From Thermodesulfovibrio sp. (GTDB lineage Bacteria; Nitrospirota; Thermodesulfovibrionia; Thermodesulfovibrionales; Thermodesulfovibrionaceae): a stretch of 8,541 nucleotides of DNA. Under the pieces are notes generated by a model. It did not search any database. It worked only from the letters and a program-made list of their open reading frames with translations, and was not told the origin of the DNA. The translations under genes and the position numbers were made by a program. Where the stretch lies: positions 1 to 8,541 of the forward strand of contig JAOAGU010000039.1 of NCBI GenBank assembly GCA_026415595.1. The letters are read 5' to 3'. Below, piece after piece: positions 1 through 6,699 of the stretch. Numbering within the stretch: the stretch's first letter is position 1; the number at the start of each line of letters is the position of its first letter.

Positions 1-1580
1 TACATATACCAAGCCAAAAATATTCCTGAAAAACCAGCTAAAGTGGATATAATCATGACTAATGTCTCCTGTTCGTGAGACAAAGCTGATATCCCCTCTC
101 CAACCACTGGTGCAATGAAGTGGGATATTGAAAAGTATCCTGCTAATATTGAAAAAATTGCAAGAATAATTAGAGGCATGGTCATAACTTTTGGTGACTC
201 ATGAAGATGTTTTAGTGTTTCTATGTCTCCTCTAAATTTTCCATGGAAAGCTACAAAAAGTATTCTAAAAGTATAAAAGGCTGTCAGAGCAGCTGTCACA
301 GTTGCAAGAATCCATAAAAATTTGCCATAACCCTTAGGTGATGAATAGGCAAACCATAAAATTTCATCTTTACTAAAAAAACCTGATAAACCGGGAAATC
401 CAGATATTGTTAATGCTGCAATTAGAAAAGTTATATAAGTTATTGGCATATATTTCCTTAAACCACCCATTTTATATATATCAAGTTCACCTGCCATTGC
501 ATGCATCACACTACCTGCACAAAGGAAAAGAAGAGCCTTAAAGAATGCATGAGTATAAAGATGAAAAATTCCAGCACCGTATGCAGCAAGTCCACAGGCT
601 AAAAACATATATCCAAGCTGACTAATTGTGGAATAGGCTACTATTCTCTTTATATCTCTCTGAACCAAACCTATTGTAGCAGCCATAAAACTTGTAATTG
701 CTCCTGTAAAAGCAACAACTGCAAGAGCTGTTTCTGAAAGCCCATAGAGAGGATTAAGTCTTGCCACCATAAATACACCTGCTGTTACCATAGTAGCTGC
801 ATGAATTAAAGCACTTACAGGTGTAGGACCTTCCATTGCATCTGGAAGCCATGTATGTAAAGGTAATTGGGCAGATTTACCAACAGCGCCACAAAAAAGA
901 AGCAAAGCAATAAGGGTTATTAAATCTATGCTCCAACCCAAAATCTGAACTGACTGCCCCTGAAGAGCTGGTAATTTTGGGAATATATCAACGTAATTAA
1001 GGGAGTATACATTTACAAAAAGCAAGAATATCCCAATAGCAAAACCAAAATCACCAATTCTATTTACAATGAATGCCTTTTTACCAGCATCTGAGGCTGA
1101 TTTTTTCTTATACCAAAAACCTATTAAGAAATAGGAACAAAGTCCTACAGCTTCCCATCCAAAATATAGCTGTAAAAGATTATTTCCCATAACAAGCATT
1201 AACATGGAAAATACAAATAGATTAAGATAAGCGAAATATCTTGAATATCCAGGGTCTCCATGCATATAACCTATGGAATAAATATGAACAAGAAGGCTTA
1301 CCAATGTAACCACAAAAAGCATCACTGCTGTGAGTTGGTCAATGAGATATCCAAAACTTACCTTAAGGTCATCGGATAAAATCCAAGTATAGAAGTTATA
1401 CTCAATAGTTTTTCCTGAAAAAACCTCACAAATAGCAACTATGGATAGGACAAAAGAGACAAATATAGATGAAACAGCAACTAAATTTATAACTTTTGTT
1501 CTTATAAATCGCCCAACGATTATGTTTATTAAAAAACCTAAAAGTGGAAAAATTGGAATAAGAATATAAAGCCTCTCCAT
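1..1580 (-). CDS. nuoL: NADH-quinone oxidoreductase (complex I) subunit L, 3' end beyond window
   Basis: This is the large antiporter-like membrane subunit at the far end of the complex I proton-pumping arm. Translating back from the ATG at 1580-1578 gives 526 residues with no stop before the left edge; the family is usually about 600-660 residues, so the C-terminal part is missing. The protein is strongly hydrophobic throughout. The ion-path residues of the family are visible: Glu143 in GWEAVGLCSY, Lys235 in GKSAQLPLHTWLPDAMEGPT, Lys348 in HAFFKALLFL and Lys404 in FFSKDEIL. They correspond to E. coli NuoL Glu144, Lys229, Lys342 and Lys399. The start is chosen because it lies one base after the nuoK stop and is preceded by AGAGGA at a suitable distance. 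NuoM and NuoN share this fold, but the HTWLPDAMEGPTPVSALIHAATMV stretch, the length and the position after nuoK favour NuoL. Family assignment is very secure. Confidence 0.96.
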   Translation of the reverse strand, partial: MERLYILIPIFPLLGFLINIIVGRFIRTKVINLVAVSSIFVSFVLSIVAICEVFSGKTIEYNFYTWILSDDLKVSFGYLIDQLTAVMLFVVTLVSLLVHIYSIGYMHGDPGYSRYFAYLNLFVFSMLMLVMGNNLLQLYFGWEAVGLCSYFLIGFWYKKKSASDAGKKAFIVNRIGDFGFAIGIFLLFVNVYSLNYVDIFPKLPALQGQSVQILGWSIDLITLIALLLFCGAVGKSAQLPLHTWLPDAMEGPTPVSALIHAATMVTAGVFMVARLNPLYGLSETALAVVAFTGAITSFMAATIGLVQRDIKRIVAYSTISQLGYMFLACGLAAYGAGIFHLYTHAFFKALLFLCAGSVMHAMAGELDIYKMGGLRKYMPITYITFLIAALTISGFPGLSGFFSKDEILWFAYSSPKGYGKFLWILATVTAALTAFYTFRILFVAFHGKFRGDIETLKHLHESPKVMTMPLIILAIFSILAGYFSISHFIAPVVGEGISALSHEQETLVMIISTLAGFSGIFLAWYM

Positions 1581-1581
1581 T

Positions 1582-1878
1582 CTATCCTCTCAACCCAGTT
1601 ATTTCATCAGAATGATTGATTCCAGTACTTCTTACCAGAGCAAGAACAATAGCCAATCCCACAGCAGCCTCTGCAGCAGCAACAGCAATTGAAAAAAGTA
1701 CAAATATCTGTCCTGTATAGTTTCCACCATAGTAACTGAAAGAGGCAAAACTTATATTTACCGCATTAAACATTATTTCAAGGCACATAAGCATAACAAT
1801 TAGATCACGCCGGATAATAAAGCCAATCAATCCGATTGTAAAGAGGGTGGCACTTAATAGCAAATATTCATTTATCAT
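1582..1878 (-). CDS. nuoK: NADH-quinone oxidoreductase subunit K
   Basis: Small membrane subunit of complex I, 98 residues against about 100 in the family, homologous to mitochondrial ND4L and related to MrpC. Three hydrophobic segments are visible (about residues 3-22, 26-46 and 57-83). The two membrane glutamates needed for proton transfer in E. coli NuoK (Glu36 and Glu72) are present as Glu34 in MCLEIMFNAVN and Glu70 in AAAEAAVGLAIVLAL. The ATG overlaps the nuoJ stop in an ATGA junction (4 nt), and a strong GGGAGGAT site sits just upstream, inside the end of nuoJ. This points to translational coupling. The stop is followed after one base by the nuoL start. Nothing looks altered. Confidence 0.97.
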   Translation of the reverse strand: MINEYLLLSATLFTIGLIGFIIRRDLIVMLMCLEIMFNAVNISFASFSYYGGNYTGQIFVLFSIAVAAAEAAVGLAIVLALVRSTGINHSDEITGLRG

Positions 1879-2384
1879 TTATCCTCCCTCGGATTCTTTT
1901 TAGCAATAATTATTCCTCCTATCAGTGCTACAAGCAAAACTAAGGATAGAATCTCAAAGGGTAAAAGATAATAGGAATATAAAAGACTACCAAGAGTGTT
2001 TACATCACCTAATAAAGGTTTTTCCGGAGTAATCTTTATATTTCTTATAAAAACATAAAACACAGCAAAAAATAAAAGACCTGCAAGAATTCCAGCACCT
2101 GCAAACTTTACAAATTTTCTATGCCTTAACTCTTCCTTTAGGTTCATCACCATAATAGCAAATACAAACAGAGCAAGGACACCACCTACATACACTATAA
2201 TCTGTATAACCATTAAAAACTCTGCATTCAAAAAAAGAAAAACTGCTGCCACATGAAGAAGAAAAATCAAAAGGAAAAAAGCGCTGTGAATTATATTCCT
2301 TGAAGCTATAACAGCTATGCTGAGTATGGAAAGACTAATATAAAAATATATAAAAAATGCCTGATCAACTGCTGGTTGACTCAT
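1875..2384 (-). CDS. nuoJ: NADH-quinone oxidoreductase subunit J
   Basis: Membrane subunit of complex I (ND6 homologue), 169 residues, a usual bacterial length. Five hydrophobic segments can be seen at about residues 9-28, 31-52, 57-81, 95-113 and 141-161. The third, with the family signature VIQIIVYVGGVLALFVFAIMV, is the helix whose pi-bulge moves during turnover in complex I structures. The last helix has the usual LPFEILSLVLLVALIGGIII pattern with Glu144. The start overlaps the 3' end of nuoI by 20 nt; it is supported by AAGAAGGAG upstream at normal spacing, and no later in-frame start would keep the first helix. The 3' end overlaps nuoK by 4 nt. Confidence 0.96.
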   Translation of the reverse strand: MSQPAVDQAFFIYFYISLSILSIAVIASRNIIHSAFFLLIFLLHVAAVFLFLNAEFLMVIQIIVYVGGVLALFVFAIMVMNLKEELRHRKFVKFAGAGILAGLLFFAVFYVFIRNIKITPEKPLLGDVNTLGSLLYSYYLLPFEILSLVLLVALIGGIIIAKKNPREDK

Positions 2385-2964
2385 CTATATTCTCCTTCTT
2401 AATTTCCACAACCCTTTTAATTGGAATTGGTCCCTGTTCTCTCTTAGTTTTAGGCCATCTTGACGGGTCAATTCCGGGCGGTTGCCAGAATTTATTGAAA
2501 TAATAATCTTTTTGCCATTTTTTAACAAATTCATCCCAATTTTTAAGTAATTGCTCTTTATTAAAAATGAGATTTTCTCTCTTATAAGAAGAGTATTCAT
2601 AATCCTCAGTTAATACAAGAGCACATACTGGACATGCTTCCACACAATAGGCACAATAGATACATCTTGAAGCATCTATAATGTAGTCTGTAACAACCAT
2701 TTTATTTTCCCTTTTTTCTCTTTTTATATAAATACATCTTGATGGACAAACTGTTGTACATCTCATACAGCCAATACATTTGTCATCTCCTAAAAATGGA
2801 TCTCTCACGAGAGCGTGTTTACCACGAAAACCCTCATGGACTTTTCTTTTCTCAAAAGGATACTGAATTGTTACAGGCTTACTGAAAAGCATCCTGAGTG
2901 TAAGCCATAGTCCCTTTAATATTTCAATTAGTAAAATCTTTTTTATCAATTCAGCTAATCTCAT
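2365..2964 (-). CDS. nuoI: NADH-quinone oxidoreductase subunit I, 2x[4Fe-4S] ferredoxin-like
   Basis: Peripheral-arm subunit that carries clusters N6a and N6b, passing electrons towards NuoB. It has 199 residues. The N-terminal amphipathic part ends in the family motif FSKPVTIQYP (28-37). Two ferredoxin motifs follow: Cys63, 66, 69 and 73 (CIGCMRCTTVCP), then Cys101, 104, 107 and 111 (CIYCAYCVEACP). The next block, YEYSSYKRENLIFNKEQLL, also fits NuoI. The protein is somewhat longer than E. coli NuoI (180 residues), with a polar C-terminal tail from about residue 150 that I cannot link to a function. The ATG is 7 nt after the nuoH stop; GAGGT at normal spacing overlaps that stop codon. The 3' end overlaps nuoJ by 20 nt. 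With nuoG absent, this subunit or a surface near it is the likely electron entry side (inference). Confidence 0.97.
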   Translation of the reverse strand: MRLAELIKKILLIEILKGLWLTLRMLFSKPVTIQYPFEKRKVHEGFRGKHALVRDPFLGDDKCIGCMRCTTVCPSRCIYIKREKRENKMVVTDYIIDASRCIYCAYCVEACPVCALVLTEDYEYSSYKRENLIFNKEQLLKNWDEFVKKWQKDYYFNKFWQPPGIDPSRWPKTKREQGPIPIKRVVEIKKENIDESTSS

Positions 2965-2971
2965 CTATACC

Positions 2972-3973
2972 TCATGAATAATACTTTATTAAAGAAGTTA
3001 AGACAATATTTAATAATGCTAAAGGAATAAGAACCTTCCACCCAATAGCCATTAGTTGGTCATATCTATATCTTGGAAGTGTTCCCCTGAGCCAGAAGAA
3101 GAGAAACATATGAAAATATACCTTAAGAAGAAACCATACAACTCCTGGAATCATTCCGAGAAATGGAAATATTTTCAATAAAAAGGGCGGAACTGTCCAG
3201 CCACCCCAAAAGCATATTGTAGCTAAGGCTGACATGCAAAACATGGCAAGATACTCGGCAAGATAAAATAGAGAAAATCTTATTCCTGAATATTCAACAA
3301 AATAACCCGCAACAAGTTCTGTTTCTGCTTCTGGTAAATCAAAGGGAACTCTATTAGTTTCAGCAAGCATAGCAACTATAAAGACAAAATAACCTAAAAA
3401 CTGAGGGAATAGAAACATGCCATAGGAGTATTCAAGCTGTTTATTAACAATTTCCGTAAGATTAAAAGATTCAGCCATTAGAATAACTCCTACAAGACTC
3501 ATTGCAAGAGCTACCTCGTAGCTTATCATCTGGGCAGCAGACCTTAAGCCACCAAGAAAAGCATACTTGGAGTTTGATGACCACCCTGCAAAAATTATTC
3601 CATAAGTTCCGATTCCAGCAATACCTAAAACATAAAGAATACCTACATTTATATCTGAAATAAACCAGTTTTGAGATACAGGAATAACTGCAAATGTACT
3701 CAAAGCTGCTGTTAGGCTAATAAGAGGTGCTATTGTGAAAATTTTTCTGTCCACATTAGAGGGAATAATATCTTCTTTAAAAATTAGCTTTATCACATCA
3801 GCAATTGGCTGAAGTAATCCATGAGGACCTACAACCATGGGTCCAAGTCTAAGTTGAATATGCCCTATTATCTTTCTTTCTGCATAGGTTGCATATGCAA
3901 CATGAAGCATCAGAATGCCAAAATAAATTGCAGTTTTGATTGTAGTAATAAGAATAAAATAAAAAGTCTCCAT
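2972..3973 (-). CDS. nuoH: NADH-quinone oxidoreductase subunit H
   Basis: Membrane subunit (ND1 homologue) that forms most of the quinone chamber with NuoB and NuoD and links it to the proton path. It has 333 residues, close to the family norm of about 325-345, with about eight hydrophobic segments. Signature regions are intact: YAERKIIGHIQLRLGP at 30-45, with GPHGLLQPIADVIKL following; GGLRSAAQMISYEVA around 141-155; and the acidic cytoplasmic loop AETNRVPFDLPEAETELVAG at 204-223, followed by YFVEYSGIRFSLFYLAEY. These acidic residues are the proposed start of the proton path. The ATG shares one base with the nuoD stop (TAATG). No strong ribosome site is next to it (a GGTGAG lies about 11 nt away), so re-initiation after nuoD is likely. 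Confidence 0.97.
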   Translation of the reverse strand: METFYFILITTIKTAIYFGILMLHVAYATYAERKIIGHIQLRLGPMVVGPHGLLQPIADVIKLIFKEDIIPSNVDRKIFTIAPLISLTAALSTFAVIPVSQNWFISDINVGILYVLGIAGIGTYGIIFAGWSSNSKYAFLGGLRSAAQMISYEVALAMSLVGVILMAESFNLTEIVNKQLEYSYGMFLFPQFLGYFVFIVAMLAETNRVPFDLPEAETELVAGYFVEYSGIRFSLFYLAEYLAMFCMSALATICFWGGWTVPPFLLKIFPFLGMIPGVVWFLLKVYFHMFLFFWLRGTLPRYRYDQLMAIGWKVLIPLALLNIVLTSLIKYYS

Positions 3974-5160
3974 TATCTGTCACACTCACCCAAAACAATA
4001 TCAATAGAACCTATATTAGCAATAACGTCTGCGATCAATGCTCCCTCACAAAGCCTTGGCAATACTCCTGCATGAACAAAAGAAGGAGCTCTAACTCTCA
4101 TTCTGTAAGGTTTGGCTGAATCATCACAAACAATATAAAAACCAAGTTCTCCTCTCGGTGCTTCTACTGAAGCATAAACTTCCGTAAACTTTTTTATAAA
4201 ATCCTCAGTGCTTTTATCCTCAATATATATTTCAAACTGTATATCATTTTTATCTATCTTAAGTGGTGAAGCAGGCATTCTTATCTTTGGTGCATCTTCG
4301 GCAAGAATAGAACCTTCAGGCAATTTTTCAATACACTGCTTAATTATCTTTGCAGACTGCCTAAATTCAAGCATTCTGCATTTATATCTGTCATATATGT
4401 CTCCATTTTTACCTATTGGAACTTCAAAATCTACCTTATCATAGGCATCATAGGGGAAAAATTTTCGCACATCATAGTAAACTCCTGAACCTCTTAGTGT
4501 GGGGCCTGTAAGACCCCAGTTTATTGCTTCTTCAGCTGTGATTACCCCAACTCCCTTTGTTCTTTTCAACCAAACTCTATTACGGTCTATCAGAGTTTCA
4601 TACTCTTCAACTTTTTTGGGAAATTCCTCAATAAATTTATGTAATTCATCTAAAAATTCTTGATTAATATCACAACGAACTCCACCTACCCTTGGATAGC
4701 TTACTGTTAATCTTGCTCCGGTTACTAATTCAAACAGTTCAAGTAGTTTTTCTCTATCTCTCATAGCATAAAGAAATACTGTCATTGCACCTATATCAAG
4801 GGCATGAGTGGCAATCCATACAAGATGACTACAAATTCTTGCTACCTCAGACATTATGGTTCTTATAAATTTTGCCCTTTCAGGAACGTTTATACCCATA
4901 AGTTTTTCCACAGCAATACAAAAACCCACATTATTAATCATGCTGGATAAGTAATCTAATCTGTCTGTAAGGGGCAGCACTTGAACATAGGTAAGGTCTT
5001 CAGATAACTTTTCTACCCCTCTGTGCAGATAGCCTATATAGGGAACGCATTTTTTTATTAACTCTCCTTCAACTTCAAGTATGAGTCTTAATACCCCATG
5101 AGTTGCAGGGTGCTGAGGTCCCATATTAATAAGAAGTTCTTTTGTACTTTCAGGATGCAT
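3973..5160 (-). CDS. nuoD: NADH-quinone oxidoreductase subunit D, quinone-site subunit
   Basis: Peripheral-arm subunit (49-kDa homologue) that lines the quinone-binding cavity beside cluster N2 of NuoB. It has 395 residues, normal for an unfused NuoD. The N-terminal motif NMGPQHPATHGVLRL contains His21, and TDRLDYLSS contains Tyr70; these have the same 49-residue spacing as the quinone-binding His and Tyr of the bovine and Thermus proteins. The C-terminal block GELGFYIVCDDSAKPYRMRV and the ending SIDIVLGECDR are typical. The paired CxxC motifs that hold NiFe in hydrogenase large subunits are absent, so this is not a group 4 hydrogenase subunit. The start overlaps nuoC by 11 nt and has GGAGGG 5 nt upstream. 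Unlike in E. coli, nuoC and nuoD are separate genes. Confidence 0.97.
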   Translation of the reverse strand: MHPESTKELLINMGPQHPATHGVLRLILEVEGELIKKCVPYIGYLHRGVEKLSEDLTYVQVLPLTDRLDYLSSMINNVGFCIAVEKLMGINVPERAKFIRTIMSEVARICSHLVWIATHALDIGAMTVFLYAMRDREKLLELFELVTGARLTVSYPRVGGVRCDINQEFLDELHKFIEEFPKKVEEYETLIDRNRVWLKRTKGVGVITAEEAINWGLTGPTLRGSGVYYDVRKFFPYDAYDKVDFEVPIGKNGDIYDRYKCRMLEFRQSAKIIKQCIEKLPEGSILAEDAPKIRMPASPLKIDKNDIQFEIYIEDKSTEDFIKKFTEVYASVEAPRGELGFYIVCDDSAKPYRMRVRAPSFVHAGVLPRLCEGALIADVIANIGSIDIVLGECDR

Positions 5161-5683
5161 CTTCCCTCCAGCCTTTTGCTGCTTCTTTCAATTCTTTATA
5201 AGTTTGCCACTCTTTATCTTTAAGCTCACTATAGACAGGATAGTCCTTTCTTAAAGGAAAACCATTCCAATCCTCTGGCATAAGAATTCTTCTTAGGTTA
5301 GGGTGTCCTTTGAATTCAATTCCAAACATATCAAAACATTCTCTCTCAAACCAGTCTGCTGTTTTCCATAAGTCTACTACAGAACTAATTGAACATTCTC
5401 TCTGTCTGACCTGAGCCTTAACTCTCAATCTATGTTTGTATTTTATTGACATTAGATGATAGATAACATCAAAACGGGGCTCTCTAAAACCAAGATAATC
5501 AACAGCTGTTAAATCTATAAGATAATCAAATTCTAATGAAGGGGTATTTTTTAGGTATGCCAATATATCCCTTATTCTTTCCTTTTTTACTGTAATATCA
5601 CACTCTTCCCTGAAACATCTAAACCATAAAACTTCTTCTGGGAAATTATCCTTTATTCTCTTCAATATCTCTAAGGGATTCAT
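5150..5683 (-). CDS. nuoC: NADH-quinone oxidoreductase subunit C
   Basis: Peripheral-arm structural subunit (30-kDa homologue), 177 residues. It binds no cofactor and supports NuoD and NuoI. The family signature is clear at about 109-150: ADWFERECFDMFGIEFKGHP, then NLRRILMPEDWNGFPLRKDYPV. The central part, with YLIDLTAVDYLG and FDVIYHLMS, is also typical. The ATG at 5683-5681 lies 38 nt inside the end of nuoB. It is the most upstream ATG, is preceded by AAAGGT at about 7 nt, and gives a normal N-terminus; a shorter form from a later start is possible but would remove family sequence. The 3' end overlaps nuoD by 11 nt. Confidence 0.96.
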   Translation of the reverse strand: MNPLEILKRIKDNFPEEVLWFRCFREECDITVKKERIRDILAYLKNTPSLEFDYLIDLTAVDYLGFREPRFDVIYHLMSIKYKHRLRVKAQVRQRECSISSVVDLWKTADWFERECFDMFGIEFKGHPNLRRILMPEDWNGFPLRKDYPVYSELKDKEWQTYKELKEAAKGWREDAS

Positions 5684-6260
5684 CTCTACCTTTCAAATCC
5701 GATTTATCAATCAGGCAAACACCTGAAAGACATCTTTCCTTAGTGTATGGTTCATTTTTAATTTTTTCCTGTAATTTTAAAATGCCTTCTATTAAAGTCT
5801 CTGGTCTTGGCGGGCATCCAGGAATATAAACATCAACAGGCAGTATTTCATCAACTCCCTGAACTGTACTGTATGTATTGAATATTCCACCACTACAGGC
5901 ACAGCTACCCATGGCTATCACATATCTTGGTTCTGCCATCTGGTGATAAAGATTAATTAATACAGGAGCCATCTTTTTAGTTACAGTTCCTGCTACAATC
6001 ATTACATCAGACTGTCTTGGAGTTGCTCTGAAAATTATGCCTAATCTGTCAAGGTCATAATGAGATGCTCCAGTTGCCATCATCTCAATAGCACAGCAGG
6101 CAAGTCCGAAAGTAAGAGGCCACAGAGAAGAACGTCTCCCCCAGCTTGCTATTTTATCTATGGTTGTTATAATTGTATTTGCTCCTGGAACTATTTTTAA
6201 CCCTTTTTCAACCTCTATAGGTTCTGTTATATTGCCCAAAATTCTAATCATGCCTTCCAA
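5646..6260 (-). CDS. nuoB: NADH-quinone oxidoreductase subunit B, cluster N2 subunit
   Basis: Peripheral-arm subunit that carries cluster N2, the last Fe-S cluster before quinone (PSST homologue). From the chosen TTG start it has 204 residues. The N2 ligands are visible as the adjacent pair Cys55-Cys56 (GLACCAIEMM), Cys120 (GSCACSGG) and Cys149 (PGCPPRPE); between them lie DRLGIIFRATPRQSDVMIVAGTVT and VQGVDEILPVDVYIPG. The TTG at 6260-6258 is preferred because it lies one base after the nuoA stop and has GGGGGAG 8 nt upstream. An ATG at 6251-6249 (201 residues) is the main alternative, but its only purine-rich site, GGAAGG, is one base away, too close. A further TTG at 6296 lies inside nuoA and has no ribosome site. 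The C-terminal tail (about 35 residues, with CLSGVC) overlaps nuoC by 38 nt and looks less conserved. Confidence 0.95.
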   Translation of the reverse strand: MEGMIRILGNITEPIEVEKGLKIVPGANTIITTIDKIASWGRRSSLWPLTFGLACCAIEMMATGASHYDLDRLGIIFRATPRQSDVMIVAGTVTKKMAPVLINLYHQMAEPRYVIAMGSCACSGGIFNTYSTVQGVDEILPVDVYIPGCPPRPETLIEGILKLQEKIKNEPYTKERCLSGVCLIDKSDLKGRDESLRDIEENKG

Positions 6261-6261
6261 A

Positions 6262-6642
6262 TTAATCTCTCCCCCAGTTAAAAATATCTTTCCCAAGGGC
6301 GTAAATATATCCGATTAGAAGGATAAAAATAAAAAGGTACATCTCTAATAAAGCATAAAATCCAATTTTTTTATAAACAATAGCCCAAGGATAAAGAAAC
6401 ACAGTTTCTACATCAAATATTACAAAAGCTATAGCAACAATATAGAATTTTACATTAAACCTTTCCCATGTATCACCAGTAGAGGGAATACCACATTCAT
6501 AGGGTGTAAGTTTTAGAGTGTATGGTCTTTTAGGTCTGAGAAATTTGCTAATAAGAAACATTGCCAGTCCAATAAAAATAGATATTATTATAACTATCAA
6601 AACTGGCAGATACCTATCTCTTAATAAGTTTTCTGGCTCCAT
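6262..6642 (-). CDS. nuoA: NADH-quinone oxidoreductase subunit A
   Basis: Small membrane subunit of complex I (ND3 homologue), first gene of the nuo operon, 126 residues. Three hydrophobic segments are visible at about 11-33, 63-88 and 97-117. The loop after the first has PYECGIP with Cys50, the conserved cysteine that changes exposure in the active/deactive transition of mitochondrial complex I. The second has FYIVAIAFVIFDVETVFLYP, with the conserved Asp77 and Glu79. The ATG at 6642-6640 is chosen because TTGAGGAT lies about 6 nt upstream; a TTG four codons earlier (6654) overlaps that site and is unlikely. The stop is one base before the nuoB TTG start. A candidate promoter and the por terminator lie immediately upstream. 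Confidence 0.96.
   Translation of the reverse strand: MEPENLLRDRYLPVLIVIIISIFIGLAMFLISKFLRPKRPYTLKLTPYECGIPSTGDTWERFNVKFYIVAIAFVIFDVETVFLYPWAIVYKKIGFYALLEMYLFIFILLIGYIYALGKDIFNWGRD
6269..6275 (-). promoter_or_regulatory. Ribosome binding site supporting a TTG start of nuoB
   Basis: GGGGGAG on the minus strand inside the last codons of nuoA. It ends 8 nt before the TTG at 6260 and 17 nt before the ATG at 6251. The spacing suits the TTG, not the ATG. Because the site lies at the end of nuoA, nuoB translation is probably coupled to that of nuoA. Confidence 0.6.
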
Positions 6643-6648
6643 GTTTAT

Positions 6649-6654
6649 CCTCAA
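6649..6654 (-). promoter_or_regulatory. Ribosome binding site of nuoA
   Basis: TTGAGG on the minus strand, with GAGG ending 6 nt before the ATG at 6642. It decides the nuoA start in favour of this ATG over the upstream in-frame TTG at 6654, which lies within the site itself. Confidence 0.7.
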
Positions 6655-6671
6655 TTAAGGTATAGTTAATT

Positions 6672-6699
6672 AGAATAACAAATTTTTAGTTATTGTTAA
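6672..6699 (-). promoter_or_regulatory. Candidate sigma-70-type promoter of the nuo operon
   Basis: On the minus strand a TTAACA box (6699-6694, 5 of 6 to TTGACA) is followed after 16 bp by TATTCT (6677-6672, 4 of 6 to TATAAT). A TG one base before the second box gives an extended -10. Transcription would begin near 6665 and leave a leader of about 23 nt before the nuoA ATG. It lies in the only sizeable non-coding gap upstream of nuo, behind a terminator, where a promoter is expected. The region is very A+T-rich, so chance matches are possible. Confidence 0.5.

Noticed and set aside
2385..2600. Minus-strand open frame of 71 codons in another frame of nuoI
   Set aside because: It is wholly inside nuoI, which has intact conserved motifs; the composition is that of an out-of-frame reading.
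3821..4075. Plus-strand open frame of 84 codons
   Set aside because: It lies antisense across the nuoH/nuoD junction, both strongly conserved genes, and its translation shows no family resemblance.
4208..4444. Plus-strand open frame of 78 codons
   Set aside because: Antisense within nuoD; a shadow of the conserved coding frame.
2365..6642. Membrane-bound group 4 [NiFe] hydrogenase (Ech/Hyc/Mbh-like) instead of complex I
   Set aside because: NuoD lacks the paired CxxC motifs for NiFe binding and keeps the quinone-site His21 and Tyr70; NuoA, NuoJ and NuoK of complex I type are all present.
6643..6654. TTG at 6654 as the nuoA start
   Set aside because: It sits within the ribosome binding site of the ATG at 6642 and has no site of its own.
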